Shown: one piece after another, positions 1 through 44,474 of the stretch
Layout of the letters: the number at the start of each line of letters is the position of its first letter
Position numbering within the stretch: the stretch's first letter is position 1
Assembly (NCBI RefSeq): GCF_963678635.1
Contig: NC_087070.1
Span: 14,635,840-14,699,839 of the forward strand
Reading direction: 5' to 3'
DNA from: Symsagittifera roscoffensis
Lineage: Eukaryota > Xenacoelomorpha > Acoela > Convolutidae
DNA length: 64,000 bases
Program-made: the position numbers and the translations under genes
The notes under the pieces: model-generated
Told to the model about the DNA's origin: nothing
Database searches by the model: none
The model's input: the letters and a program-made list of their open reading frames with translations, nothing else

Positions 1-660
1 AGGAGAAAATTGGGACAAAATGCACCTTTTGAAATTGCACCATACTAGCTTCAGAAAGCCAAGAGTTAAACTGAGCACGGCTGAAAGTTATCCATCCATT
101 GATTAAAAGATGCAAAAATGAGTTTTGACTTGAGTTTTGTCCTTCATTCTTGTTTGCTGTGATTGTATTGGAATGAACCGGTTTTCCCCAGTTTCGCCGC
201 TGGAAAGAAGATAGCATTTTAAAATGATATGCAGATTATTGACATTTTCCCAGTATTGAATAATTTAAGTTGAGTTTTAGTTCGCGGCGATAACTGATTG
301 ACATCTGCATCCAATCCAAAATCTGATGCGCAGTTCGCCTTCCGCTGGAACCAAAACATGTGCTAATCTGGACAGTAGTTAAATATGAAAAAGTTCTCTG
401 GCTTGATCTGTTTCAAAATTTCCGTGATTTTTTTTGTGAAAATTTCTGTCGAATCTGAATCCCAGAGTAGCAATTGTTACTGTTAAATGACTAAATAAGG
501 AGGGAGGTTTGCCATGGATGATAGTCAGAATTCCGCCGTGTACACTTCCAGAATTCCAGCTGTGTAGGAGGAGAGTTGAAGGGAAACGACAATTTGAGAT
601 CCAAGTGCATGCTAGTAGACTTCAATGGAGAGTTGTTTCGGCGGCAACTTGTAGTAGCGA
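1..660. other. DDX3 downstream flank, no gene seen
   Basis: AT-rich sequence with no ORF of recognisable family on either strand; short frames here look like chance. The 3' UTR of the helicase probably ends near 640-660 if the AATAAA at 669-674 is used. Confidence 0.5.
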
Positions 661-668
661 GATTGTAT

Positions 669-674
669 TTTATT
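669..674 (-). terminator. candidate poly(A) signal of DDX3
   Basis: Plus-strand TTTATT, i.e. AATAAA on the minus strand, about 205 nt past the DDX3 stop. It is the first such hexamer I see downstream of the stop; the assignment is by position only. Confidence 0.4.
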
Positions 675-877
675 TGCTAGCTGTCTTCTGTATTTTTAAT
701 GGCAAAATGCAGAAAACGTCGCCCGTTTTTTCATTTCACGAGAAGCTATTGGTGTTAAATCAACAATCACATCAGTTTTGAATAATACACGTTTAATGCT
801 GATTGGTTTAGTTGTTTTTTTTGCACTTTGAAATGAATCGCGGGCAGATGTTTTGCTCTTTCACATTAGGGCAAAGA

Positions 878-31773
<30,896 letters not shown>

Positions 31774-32309
31774 GACTAGACGCGATCGAATAACTGGATG
31801 TAATAGACTATAAATCATTTAGTCTGAAAAACCAAGCCGTTGAAAAGAGCAGATGCTGTTGAAATATCTTGCTTATGGTGTTGGACAACTCTGACATTCA
31901 TGCTTAACGCATGAGCGGAAAATTCATCGCCCTGCCTTCAACTTTTAAAACATCTTTTACATCGTTTTTACAATTACCGTGATCTGGCAATTTACAACTA
32001 ATGTGACCTGCAAGAAATCATTGTTGGCTTTTAAACCGTTTTAGCTAACTGGACACCAATGTATCGTGCAGCCAGTTATTTTTCGAAAATTTTGTCGACC
32101 TTTTTTTTAGATCGGCCAAATTGATTTTTTGAGGAGCTCCCCCAAAGCACTAAAATGGCAAAGCTCCCCCAAACCACAGGCAAAATTTTGAAAAAACAGC
32201 CAAAAAAGGCCAAAATGGTTTCCAAAATTTTGACCAAAAAATCGCGCTTTGGAAAAATTTTAGGGTCCGTCAACAAACAAATATGGATATCTCAAAATAG
32301 TACAAAGAG

Positions 32310-32380
32310 GTGAACCTTTGGGTCGGCAGGGGGTCGAATCCCTGAGGTGGGACGTCCTCATCCCCCTAAATCCGCCCCTG
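32310..32380 (-). mobile_element. possible hAT-like MITE terminus
   Basis: The minus strand reads CAGGGGCGGATTTAGGGGGA, a sequence typical of terminal inverted repeats of hAT-type DNA elements. It is followed by a GGGATTCGACCCCCTGCCG stretch. I could not find a matching opposite terminus, so the element is partial or the call is wrong. Confidence 0.35.
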
Positions 32381-32391
32381 TATGGGCCTAG

Positions 32392-32531
32392 TCCTTTGAA
32401 TATTTGAAATGAAGCAAAGAAACTGCTGGACAACTTTCGAGACAAGAAGCCTCAAACAGTATCCTTTGAATATTTGAAATGAAGCAAAGAAACTGCTGGA
32501 CAACTTTCGAGACAACAAGCCTCAAACAGTA
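32392..32531 (+). repeat. 70-bp tandem duplication
   Basis: TCCTTTGAATATTTGAAATG and the next 50 nt are repeated immediately at 32462, differing by about one base (AAGAAGCC versus AACAAGCC). Near-identity shows a recent event. Confidence 0.95.
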
Positions 32532-32789
32532 TCGAACGATAGTTCCAATCAGATTTTACAGTTGCTAACTCATTCTTCCGCGCACATTACTAAATAAGGA
32601 CGAGAAGAGCTACGCTCAACGACGCTTATTTTTTCCCAACCAAATTAAGGTTCTCTAGTAAAAGCTCGTATGAAGTCCTGTTTTATATCACTTAAAAGCC
32701 TGTTTGCTCGCATTGGACAGAAATCGAAAAGGCGTCTCATGAGGGAAAAAACTGGCCTGTATCAAATTGGTTAATCGTTAAGTGGTTTA

Positions 32790-33400
32790 TCCCCGCATCG
32801 GATGCATTAATCCATCTGACGTGGGCAAAAAAAGCGCCGTGACAAATCAATTTCACAAAATAGGAAACTCGCCTCCAGCAAAAAGTTTCAATGCCAAGAA
32901 TTGCTCATGATTGACACATTTTTCCTAAAATTATCCCAGACACTTGGTGGGTCCGAAGTTCCCGTTGTCTGTCCTCTCCAATTCTCGGAATTTGGTTATA
33001 TTTATATCTTTGTTTGCGACAAATTTATAATTGGAGAAATAAATTCTTTGTTTCTTTCTACTCCGCTGTTAATTTAAAACTTAAGCCAAATTTTGAAACT
33101 TATTTTTTTTTTCATATTGAGTTTGCCTTCCTTAAAACACAGAAGGAAGTGCACATAGAAAGAGGTCAGCTGCAAACTGCGAAAAAGCCAGATTTTAGCG
33201 TGAAGCCTTTTCCTGGAAAAAAAAACAAAAAAATCATCACGATTTATGTAATTGAAAATCATTTCGCGCTTTTACACTTGATAAATTTTCTAGCAAATGC
33301 TTCCACCCTAACTCTGGAAAACAATTAAGCCTAATGGGTCAGACATTGACTCAGAAGATTAGTTCGCTACCAGCAAAACTCTGGTTGAAAGGGAGTCTCC
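32790..33400 (+). repeat. diverged segmental duplicate, copy 1
   Basis: Shares an ordered series of blocks with 34030-34530, including CCCGCATCGGAT, GGGCAAAAAA, AAAAAAATCATCACG, TTTTACA(C/T)TTGATAAA and TTCGCTACC. Spacing is about 1.24 kb. It is non-coding in both copies. Confidence 0.7.
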
Positions 33401-34029
33401 TAACAGATAAGTGATCTGTATCAAACTGAAGCCCTTTTAGTCCTCATTTGGACTCTAAGAAGTTATCACAGTGTCGAGAAAAACTAAGTGGCTCAAACGC
33501 ACAAAATAAGGGGGCACGGTATTTCTGCCTCGTTTCGGTTCTGAGGCAGATCGATTTCGGGTAGCTGGCTGATTGACAACGTTTCATTTCATACGTAAAT
33601 TAACCGTAATTATCGGAAATTACAAGTCAACAAAGAATATCGAACTGACATAAATTTCGGTATTTAAATGCAGAATTCAATGTTATAAAATACGCAAAAT
33701 GAAAACATTTAAAAATCAACTTTAAAACAGCGCCTGAACAATTTGTCAACTTTGTTTCAATCTCTCAGTTTTCGTCTTTTTTTCACACTGTTCTTCGTTC
33801 ACCAGAAAACTCATTAGTTACGACCTTGGTTTTTTCTCGCTCAGAATTCTAGCGAGAACACACGGTATGTGCTAGTTCATGGGAAGTGGTCAAGAAACCA
33901 AAATAGCCACTTCAGACCTGACAAAAACCAGCAGGATACAAGTAGCAGGCAGCAGGAGGATCCCAAAATCAAGACGAAAAACAACTCAAACGACAATGTG
34001 CAGCGAGCAAACGAGAACGTGAAGTAATT

Positions 34030-34530
34030 CATCCCGCATCGGATTGATTATTTCATCCACTTCGGGCAAAAAACTTGCCATGTGACACAGAACCGTCACA
34101 GAAGTCAAATTAATTTCAAAAAATCGGATACTCGCTACCAGAGACAAAATTTTTACGACTCACACTTCTTAAAACTATCCAATTTAGAAGAAACTGACAC
34201 AATAGGTAAAATTTTTCCACTAAATTCAAAAAACAGGTTTATTTTTGAAACTGAAGTCATTCATATTTTTCACGTTGAGTTATTTAAACAACGGAAGAAA
34301 AGCAAAAATCAAAAGAAAACAAACTTCAAACCGCAAAAAAAACTCATTTGAGCTTGAAGTCTTATCCTGACAAATATAACAAAAAAATCATCACGTTTTT
34401 AAGTGAAAAAATTTTCGTGCTTTTACATTTGATAAACATCCTTCGAAATGCTTTCAATCTAACTCTTGAAAAAATTAACTTTTTTTCCGTAAGATATTGA
34501 CTCAAAGATTATTTCGCTACCGGCTTCTCT
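34030..34530 (+). repeat. diverged segmental duplicate, copy 2
   Basis: Partner of 32790-33400. It is shorter through small deletions and clearly older than the 70-bp duplication nearby. Confidence 0.7.
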
Positions 34531-35519
34531 TTAATAAATTCTCCCGCCTTATGCTTTGACTTAATCCTTTGAATCGACTTTAACACTGAACCGAGTTTCA
34601 AGAAACTGGCAGGGATCATCCCCCAGTGGGAAAGGCTGGAATTTGATTGTTCATACCATAGCTGGTGCTTTCATTACTCGTTAGCTTCTTGCCAAAGAAG
34701 ACACAAAGATAATCGAATTTCATCGCAACTATCCCAGACATCAGCGTAAATCCGCACGCGAACAAACAAAAACAATAACTTGTGAAAACATCCCCGAGAG
34801 AGGAAGTAGTTATCTTGTGGTGGGACGTCATTAACAAAACTAACACAACCCAAAAAGTACACCTTCTTCAGGCGCTCGTCATGTTAGTTGGCATGCCATC
34901 CTGCTTGGTTTCGACATGTCCTCTGGCGACAGCCAAAATTTGTTGCTTATTGCCAATATTTGCACTAATCGCACAATTGATGGCTGTTCCTGTGATTCGT
35001 TGTTTCGATGTGTCGCATTTTTCATGTGAAGCTACATGCCGGCCTTTCATGCATTCGTTTCTATTTCTCGTGGATCTTGAGCCCGGCCTTTAGCTTGCAT
35101 AATTTCTAGCACTCATCGCATTCGAGTTTTCTAGTGCTTCGAAATTTCGGTCCGGCTCTGCTCTGTCGCTTAGAAAATCATCATTTAACTCCTCCGTCTT
35201 CACGGACAATATCGAGGGTCTTCATCAGCTACCTAAGTTATTGACTATTCGAATGCTGATCCTGCCAGCTTTTTCCTACATTTCTATACTTTCTTTAAAA
35301 AAAAATTTATCTATCGTCCAGTACAAAGCGACACAAGCGACGAGTGTTACCTTTCTACTATTCTTCACACTCTCTCCATCTTCACAACCAAATTCAAACC
35401 GAAATGAGACGTCACGAAAAAGCCAGTTCAATTTCCAAGATACGACTGTCCAAACTTCAACAACCTTTTCAGCAACCAGAGTTATTCTTTGTAATAACAT
35501 CAGACGTTATTCAATCCTA

Positions 35520-36760
35520 GAATGCTTTATTTTTCTGAGGTCAATAAGCTCCTCTTCGCCAATTCTTGCAACGATACACCTCGAACTGCCACTCTCGCTA
35601 AAACAGTTCTATTCAATGACTATTTCCGTTGTATATTCAGCATCTCCACACCTCAATTTCCTATTACTAATATTGCATCAAAAAGCCAAGTATCACTTTC
35701 TGATATTCCTATCTAAACTTCTATGAGTGACTGTCTTTTTTCAAAGATCGATGATTCAGCTAAAACATCATTGGACGGTATTTCCTTTTTAAATTAGTCT
35801 TGATACCATACAGTTCTATCGCATATTCGCTGCATTCCTTTTACTTTTGCACTCCTAATTTGTGTTTGGCCCGTTGAGTGGAAAAGTTCCTATGTCACTC
35901 TTCTCTATAAATCAGGATCGAAGTCTAATGCTACAAAGTATAACTATTTTTCCGGAAATTCTTTAGTTTTGGAGCGGATAGTTTTCAACTTCATTTAGTC
36001 GAAAGTCTGTGATAAACATTCAATCCAGCAGCACGGCTGCATGAAAAAAGGATATCTTGTAATTCAACTACTTGCCTTTGTTGACGAATTATTAATGTAC
36101 GGAGATTCAAATACTCCTTCTGCTTAAGTTTATTTCGATTTTCAGAAAGCCTTCGAAAACGTTGACTACACTATTTTGTTACAAAAACGACGATTTCATT
36201 CAACATCTCACCTCAGGGGCAGATTTCAATGTGTGCGCATTGGCAGCGTTAAATTACCCTCAAGGCAGTGTTTTAGGGCCTCTTCTGTTTTTAATTTACA
36301 TAAACGACTTACCCGACGGAGCTGTCTGTTCTTTGTGTTCACTATTTGCTGATGATGCCAAACTCAGTGGGATTGGTTTAAAAGCAATTACAGCTTGCAG
36401 CAAGATCTAATAGCTTTTGGTCGCAACGGAACAACATGACTTTCCACGCATCAAAAACGAAACTGATAAAATTTCGCAATGACATCTACACATTTGCTAT
36501 TGCTTTAAATGGCCACAATTATGAACATGTTGAAAGTGTTAAAAATTTGGGCGTCACAATTTCTTCTTCACTTGATTGGCCTGTACATATATCCATTAAA
36601 TTGGCAAAACGCTCTAAAGTATTTCATTACATCAAACGCACTATCCCTTTCTCTGTTTCGCCTTATAAGAAGTACAATTTACTGGTTCCCCCTTTTTTTA
36701 AATCTAAGCAACTTAACACGATACAATTTCAATCCCTGTTTTTGTTGCCTTAGCAATTTA
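35520..36760 (+). pseudogene. LINE (non-LTR) reverse transcriptase remnant
   Basis: Plus-strand pieces follow non-LTR RT order across several frames: VLFNDYFRCIFS (about 35610), PVEWKSSYVTLLYKSGS (35871), VYFDFQKAFENVDY (about 36127), then QGSVLGPLLFLIYINDLP (about 36262), the catalytic FADDAKLSG (about 36346), and KLIKFRND...VKNLGVTISSSLDW (36450-36590). These correspond to LINE RT blocks; the style suggests a CR1/Jockey-like clade. Frameshifts and stops separate them. The endonuclease domain and a 3' tail were not identified. It lies upstream of the helicase in the opposite orientation. Confidence 0.85.
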
Positions 36761-36769
36761 ACATCGCTA

Positions 36770-38063
36770 TACTTTAAAACCATTTCTAAGACTTAACGCC
36801 GTTTTAAAGAAAACTTACTGAAAAGAGGACTTCGGTAAACATCAAAGAAATAAACGAGAGACATTTTTGCCATTAAAAGCCAGACAATTTCGCGCTACTC
36901 AATCCGCGTAAGTTTTGAACAGAAATGACATTGCAAAAAATTTCAATGAATCATTTCAAACCAAAATGAAATGGACTTGCCAATATTTTCAAAGAATCAT
37001 TCCAAAATGAACCAAAAACAAGCAATAGTTCAATGAACTTCAAAAGCCCGCAATAAATTAGACGTCCTTTGAATAATATGACTAAAAATTTTAGACATTT
37101 ACAGCCGCTATAGAAACTTTAAAAAGTTTTAACCAATGCCAAAAGCCTAAAATCATTATTTTTTTACAACGATTCTCAAACTTAAACTTATGACATGATC
37201 GCTTTGTCAGCTTTATTTGAACTGTTGGCACATAAACGCAAAGCTTAAGTGTTTGCCAGCCCGTAGTCCCAATCTATCATCCCGAAAATCAGGGCGATTG
37301 TCCTGGGCTTAAATTGCTAAGGCACGAGTCAAAATCTTGCGTTTGGTTACGTTTCCGGGAATCTGCAAGGAAACTCTCAGCACTTCCGGATCGCCGCACA
37401 AAATGATTCGCTCGTGATGATTTGATCCACTGTCATACCGGATAAAAATCTCAAAAACTTCAAGGATCTCGAAAATTAGCGTTTGTACCTGGCAAAACCG
37501 CACTGGCAACCGCGACAGTAGGGGCAAATCTCTCGCTGAGATCTTTTAAAAGCTTTACGACATTTCGGGCCTCCAATTTTCCCGCTGAAATGTCATGGTT
37601 ATGCTCTCCACGCGTATCGATTAATTATTTATTTTTTGTAATGGCAGTAATAATGGCAGTTGCTCGACATTTATGTGCTTTATATTTTGAGCAAATCCAG
37701 TTTTCGGTAAACTTACTTTTTCGCTTGAAATAAAATTTGTGACCAGACGCTAGAAGAATTGGCTTCTTTTTAGATGAAACTGAATTCGAAAGAAGACTAT
37801 CATAATGTGTTTGTTGTGTTTGCGTTTTTTTTTAGTGATCATAATGGTTTAGCGAAAAGTCTAACTGAAAACAATTTACGAACTTGTCGATGAGAGTCTT
37901 AAGTAATTTAGGAAGCCTTCTTTTAGCATGTATAACTAACATAAAATTTTTCATTGTGGTGCGTGCATTGATTGCAGGATTCACTTTGGTGTGATGAGAG
38001 TTAAGATAAGGAATTCATACAGCATGAATTTCAGTAGCGAAATAACTACGTTTTAAAACGTAT
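36770..38063. other. non-coding stretch before the satellite
   Basis: AT-rich, with no supported gene or repeat family. Frames of 60-70 codons here have no protein-like signal. Confidence 0.5.
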
Positions 38064-41000
38064 TGTGTTAAACTGGAAAACATGAGTTAAATTGTTGTCG
38101 ATTTAAATTGTTTAGTAGTGAAACGACTAAGTGTTGAAATTTACGGTGTTGAATTGTATTGTATTAAAATGTAGGACACCCAGTTTACTCAACTCGTGTG
38201 TCTTGAGTATTCTATATTATTCATTTGTTTGATTTGCAACGGTAACTAATTTACGTAAGCTTCGCTGTTGGGCTTCTTGGTTTTCTGGTTACCAATCTGG
38301 TTTACAACATCTTTCTCTGCTTGCACTATGTACGCAACTGATTTTGTTAAATCTAATTTTTCTCTGATTTCTTCAAGCCGAAACGAACAAAAGCGAGATT
38401 GCTGAACTAATTCCTCAATCCGAAATAAACAAAAGCGGGATTGCTGAAACTGAACTCCTCAATCCGAATCAAACAAAAGTGGGATTATTGAACTATTTCT
38501 GACAATTCGTCGTCCCGAATTTCAAATAAACTACACGCAGCTGGCAAATTGCATGCGACTGTCGAAACTGCAAAAACACTTGGAGAATTATGAGTGAACA
38601 ATTTGTTTTTCAAAGCTTTGAAGCATTGATTTTTACAAAAAAGCATTCAGTACATTTATTAATTGTTTCACTTGATTTGACTGGTTAAAATCAACTGAAA
38701 TGATGAGTTAATTCAACTAACTTTCAATTTTTCACGCATATTTTGCTAATCGCACTGAAATCAATGTTGGCAAGTTCCAATTTATCCGATTCAGGCTGTT
38801 CAAATCAGTCAACTGTGTTAAACTGGAAAATAGGAGTTAAATTGTTGTCGACTTAAATTGTTTAGTAGTGAAAAGACTAGGTGTTAAAATGTACGGTGTT
38901 GAATTGTATGGTAGTAAATTGTAGGACACCAAAATTACTCAACTAGTGTGTCTTGAGTATTATATATTTTTCATTTGTTTGATTTGCAACGGTGAATAAT
39001 TTACTTAAGCTTCGCAGTTTGGTTTCTTGTTTTTCTGGTTACCAATCTGGTTGATAACATCTTTCTGTGCTAGCACCATGTTAGCAACTTATTTTGTTAG
39101 ATCTCATTTTTCTCTGATTTCTCAATCCGAAACGAACAAAAGCGAGATTGCTGAACTAATTCCTCAATCCGAAATAAACAAAAACGGGATTGCTGAAACT
39201 GATCTCCTCAATCCGAATCAAACAAAAGTGGGATTATTGAACTATTTCTGGCAATTGGTCGTCCCGAATTTCAATTCAACTACACGCAGCTGGCAAATTG
39301 ATGCGACTATCAAAACTGTAAAAACACTTGGAGAATTATGCGTGAACAATTTGTTTTTCAAGGCTTTGAAGCATTGATTTTTAAAAGAAAAAGCATTCAG
39401 TACATTTATTAATTCTGTTTCACTTGATTTGACTGGTTAAAATTAATTGAAATGAGTTAATTCAACTAACTTTCAATTTTTCACGCATATTTTTCTATTC
39501 GCACTGAAAGCAATGTTTGCAAACTCGAATTTGTCCGATTCAGGCTGTTCAAATCAGTCAACTGTGTTAAACTGGAAAATAGGAGTTAAATTGTTGTCGA
39601 CTTAGATTGTTTAGTAGTGAAAAGACTAGGTGATAAAATGTACGGTGTTGAATTGTATGGTAGTAAATTGTAGGACACCAAGTTTACTCAACTAGTGTGT
39701 CTTGAGTATTCTAAATTATTCATTTGTTTGATTTGCAACGGTGAATAAGTTACGTAAGCTTCGAAGTTGGGTTTCTTGGTTTTCTGGTTACTAATCTGGT
39801 TGATAACATCTTTCTGAGCTACCACTATGTTAGCAACTTATTTTGTTAGATCTCATTTTTCTCTGATTTCTCAATCCGAAACGAACAAAAGCGAGATTGC
39901 TGAACTAATTCCTCAATCCGAAATAAACAAAAGCGGGATTGCTGAAACTGATCTCCTCAATCCGAATCAAACAAAAGTGGGATTATTGAACTATTTCTGG
40001 CAATTGGTCGTCCCGAATTTCAATTCAACTACACGCAGCTGGCATATTGATGCGACTATCAAAACTGTAAAAACACTTGGAGAATTATGCGTGAACAATT
40101 TGTTTTTCAAGGCTTTGAAGCAATGATTTTTACAAGAAAAAGCATTCAGTACATTTATTAATTCTGTTTCACTTGATTTGACTGGTTAAAATTAATTGAA
40201 ATGAGTTAATTCAACTAACTTTCAATTTTTCACGCATATTTTTCTATTCGCACTGAAAGCAATGTTTGCAAACTCGAATTTGTCCGATTCAGGCTGTTCA
40301 AATCAGTCAACTGTGTTAAACTGGAAAATAGGAGTTAAATTGTTGTCGACTTAAATTGTTTAGTAGTGAAAAGACTAGGTGTTAAAATGTACGGTGTTGA
40401 ATTGTATGGTAGTAAATTGTAGGACACCAAAATTACTCAACTAGTGTGTCTTGAGTATTATATATTTTTCATTTGTTTGATTTGCAACGGTGAATAATTT
40501 ACGTAAGCTTCGCAGTTGGGTTTCTTGTTTTTCTGGTTACCAATCTGGTTGATAACATCTTTCTGTGCTAGCACCATGTTAGCAACTTATTTTGTTAGAT
40601 CTCATTTTTCTCTGATTTCTCAATCCGAAACGAACAAAAGCGAGATTGCTGAACTAATTCCTCAATCCGAAATAAACAAAAGCGGGATTGCTGAAACTGA
40701 TCTCCTCAATCCGAATCAAACAAAAGTGGGATTATTGAACTATTTCTGGCAATTGGTCGTCCCGAATTTCAATTCAACTACACGCAGCTGGCAAATTGAT
40801 GCAACTATCAAAACTGTAAAAACACTTGGAGAATTATGCGTGAACAATTTGTTTTTCAAGGCTTTGAAGCATTGATTTTTACAAGAAAAAGCATTCAGTA
40901 CATTTATTAATTCTGTTTCACTTGATTTGACTGGTTAAAATTAATTGAAATGAGTTAATTCAACTAACTTTCAATTTTTCACGCATATTTTTCTATTCGC

Positions 41001-44000
41001 ACTGAAAGCAATGTTTGCAAACTCGAATTTGTCCGATTCAGGCTGTTCAAATCAGTCAACTGTGTTAAACTGGAAAATAGGAGTTAAATTGTTGTCGACT
41101 TAGATTGTTTAGTAGTGAAAAGACTAGGTGATAAAATGTACGGTGTTGAATTGTATGGTAGTAAATTGTAGGACACCAAGTTTACTCAACTAGTGTGTCT
41201 TGAGTATTCTAAATTATTCATTTGTTTGATTTGCAACGGTGAATAATTTACGTAAGCTTCGAAGTTGGGTTTCTTGGTTTTCTGGTTACTAATCTGGTTG
41301 ATAACATCTTTCTGAGCTACCACTATGTTAGCAACTTACTTTGTTAGATCTCATTTTCTCTGATTTCTTCAATTCGAAACGAACAAAAGCGAGATTGCTG
41401 AACTAATTCCTCAATCCGAAATAAACAAAAGCGGGATTGCTGAAACTGATCTCCTCAATCTGAATCAAACAAAAGTGGGATTATTGAACTATTTCTGGCA
41501 ATTGGTCGTCCCGAATTTCAATTAAACTACACGCAGCTGGCAAATTGCATGCGACTATCGAAACTGCAAAAACACTTGGAGAATTATGCGTGAATAATTT
41601 GTTTTTCAAAGCTTAGAAGCATTGATTTTTACAAAAAAGCATTCAGTACATTTATTAATTCTGTTTCACTTGATTTGACTGGTTAAAATTAACTGAAATG
41701 ACTTAATTCAACTAACATTCAATTTTTTACGCATATTTTTCTATTCGCACTGAAAGCAATGTTCGCAAACTCGAATTTGTCCGATTCAGGCTGTTCAAAT
41801 CAGTCAACTGTGTTAAAATGGAAAATAAGAGTTAAATTGTTGTCGACTTAGATTGTTCACTAGTGAAAAGACTAGGTGTTAAAATGTACGGTGTTGAATT
41901 GTATGGTAGTAAATTGTAGGACACCAAGTTTACTCAACTAGTGTGTCTTGAGTATTCTAAATTATTCATTTGTTTGATTTGCAACGGTGAATAATTTACG
42001 TAAGCTTCGCAGTTGGGTTTCTTGGTTTTCTGGTTACTAATCTGGTTGATAACATCTTTCTGAGCTACCACTATGTTAGCAACTTACTTTGTTGGATCTC
42101 ATTTTCTCTGATTTCTTAAATTCGAAACGAATAAAAGCGAGATTGCTGAACTAATTCCTCAATCCGAAATAAACAAAAGCGGGATTGCTGAAACTGATCT
42201 CCTCAATCCGAATCAAACAAAAGTGGGATAATTGAAGTATTTCTGGCAATTTCAATTAAACTACACGCAGCTGGCAAATTGCATGCGACTGTCGAAACTG
42301 CAAAAACACTTGGAGAATTATGCGTGAACAATTTGTTGTTCAAAGCTTTGAAGCATTGATTTTTACAAAAAAGCATTCAGTACATTTATTAATTCTGTTT
42401 GACTTGACTTGACTGGTTAAAATTAACTGAAATGATGAGTTAATTCAACTAACTTTCAATTTTTCACGCATATTTTGCTATTCGCACTGAAATCATATTC
42501 GCAAATTCCAATTTTTCCGATTCAGGCTGTTCAAATCAGTCAACTGTGTTAAACTGGAAAATAGAAGTTTAAATTGTTGTCGATTTAAAATGTTTAGTAG
42601 TGAAAAGACTAGGTGTTAAAATGTACGGTGTTGAATTGTATGGTAGTAAACTGTAGGACACCAAGTTAACTCAACTAGCGTGTCTTGAGTATTCTATATT
42701 ATTGATTTCTTTGATTTGCAACGGTGCATAATTTACGTCAGCTTCGCAGTTGGGTTTCTTGCTTTTCTGGTTACCAATCTGGTTGATAACATCTTTCTGT
42801 GTTAGCACTATGTTAGCAACTTTTTTTGTTAGATCTCATTTTCTCTGATTTCTTCAATTCGAAACGAACAAAAGCGAGACTGCAGTACTAATTCCTCAAT
42901 CCGAAATAAACAAAAGCGGGATTGCTGAAACTGATCTCCTCAATCCGAATCAAACAAAAGTGGGATTATTGAACTATTTCTGGCAATTGGTCGTCCCGAA
43001 TTTCAATTAAACTACACGCAGCTGGCAAATTGCATGCGACTGTCGAAACTGCAAAAACACTTGGAGAATTATGCGTGAACAATTTGTTGTTCAAAGCTTT
43101 GAAGCATTGATTTTTACAAAAAAGCATTCAGTACATTTATTAATTCTGTTTGACTTGACTTGACTGGTTAAAATTAACTGAAATGATGAGTTAATTCAAT
43201 TAACTTTCAATTTTTCACGCATATTTTGCTATTCGCACTGAAATCAAATTCGCAAATTCCAATTTTTCCGATTCAGGCTGTTCAAATCAGTCAACTGTGT
43301 TAAACTGGAAAATAGAAGTTTAAATTGTTGTCGATTTAAAATGTTTAGTAGTGAAAAGACTAGGTGTTAAAATGTACGGTGTTGAATTGTATGGTAGTAA
43401 ACTGTAGGACACCAAGTTAACTCAACTAGTGTGTCTTGAGTATTCTTTATTATTGATTTCTTTGATTTGCAACGGTGCATAATTTACGTCAGCTTCGCAG
43501 TTGGGTTTCTTGCTTTTTCTGGTTACCAATCTGGTTGATAACATCTTTCTGTGCTAGCACTATGTTAGCAACTTTTTTTTGTTAGATCTCATTTTCTCTG
43601 ATTTCTTCAATTCGAAACGAACAAAAGCGAGATTGCAGTACTAATTCCTCTATCCGAAATAAACAAAAGCGGGATTGCTGAAACTGATCTACTCAATCCG
43701 AATCAAACAAAAGTGGGATTATTGAACTATTTCTGGCAAATGGTCGTCCCGAATTTCAATTAAACTACACGCAGCTGGCGAATTGCATGCGGCTGTCGAA
43801 ACTGCAAAAACACTTGGAGAATTATGCGTGAAAAATTTGTTTTTCAAAGCTTTGAAGCATTGATTTTTACAAAAAAGCATTCAGTACATTTATTAATTCT
43901 GTTTGACTTGACTGGTTAAAATTAACTGAAACGATGAGTTAATTCAACTAACTTTCAATTTTTCACGCATATTTTGCTATTCGCACTGAAATCATGTTCG

Positions 44001-44348
44001 CAAATTCCAATTTTTCCGATTCAGGCTGTTCAAATCAGTCAACTGTGTTAAACTGGAAAAAAGGAGTTAAATTGTTGTCGATTTAAAATGTTTAGTAGTG
44101 AAAAGACTAGGTGTTAAATGTACGGTGTTGAATTGTATGGTAGTAAATTGTAGGACACCAAGTTTACTCAACTAGTGTGCTTGAGTATTCTATTTTATTC
44201 ATTTCTTTGATTTGCAACGGTGAATAATTTACGTAAGCTTCGCAGTTGGGTTTCTTGGTTTTCTGGTTACCAATCTGGTTGATAACATCTTTCTGTGCTA
44301 GCACTATGTTAGCAATTTATTTTGTTAGATCTCATTTTTCTCTGATTT

Positions 44349-44474
44349 CCTCAATCCGAAACAAACAAAAACGGGATTGCTGAACTATTTCCTCAATTCG
44401 AAACAAACAAAATCGGCATTGCTGAAACTGATCTCCTCAATCCGAAACAAACAAAAGTGGGATTGCTGAACTAT
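44349..44474 (+). repeat. internal triplicated subrepeat of the satellite monomer (example)
   Basis: Each monomer contains three direct copies of a unit of about 42-44 bp built on CTCAATCCGAAACAAACAAA followed by GGGATTGCTGAA. This copy shows it clearly. The same triplet is visible in all 24 monomers, with copy-specific changes. Confidence 0.85.

Larger units (their letters stand above)
31774..35500. other. DDX3 5' flank, gene-poor
   Basis: No coding family was recognised. It holds a possible hAT-type terminus (32310-32380), a 70-bp tandem duplication (32392-32531) and two diverged copies of a segment (32790-33400 and 34030-34530). The helicase promoter should lie just above 31773, but I cannot mark a TATA box or initiator with confidence. 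Confidence 0.5.

Noticed and set aside
34782-35093. 103-codon plus-strand frame, Cys- and Leu-rich
   Set aside because: No family pattern, no neighbouring signals, and it overlaps similar frames on the other strand; probably chance, though it lies just upstream of the LINE relic.
36162-36753. Intact LINE ORF
   Set aside because: RT blocks fall in several frames with stops between them, so it is a relic.
39027-40875. Frames of 99-119 codons in satellite monomers as a protein-coding family
   Set aside because: Open in only three or so of 24 copies and broken by frameshifts in the rest; the composition is explained by the 42-bp subrepeat.
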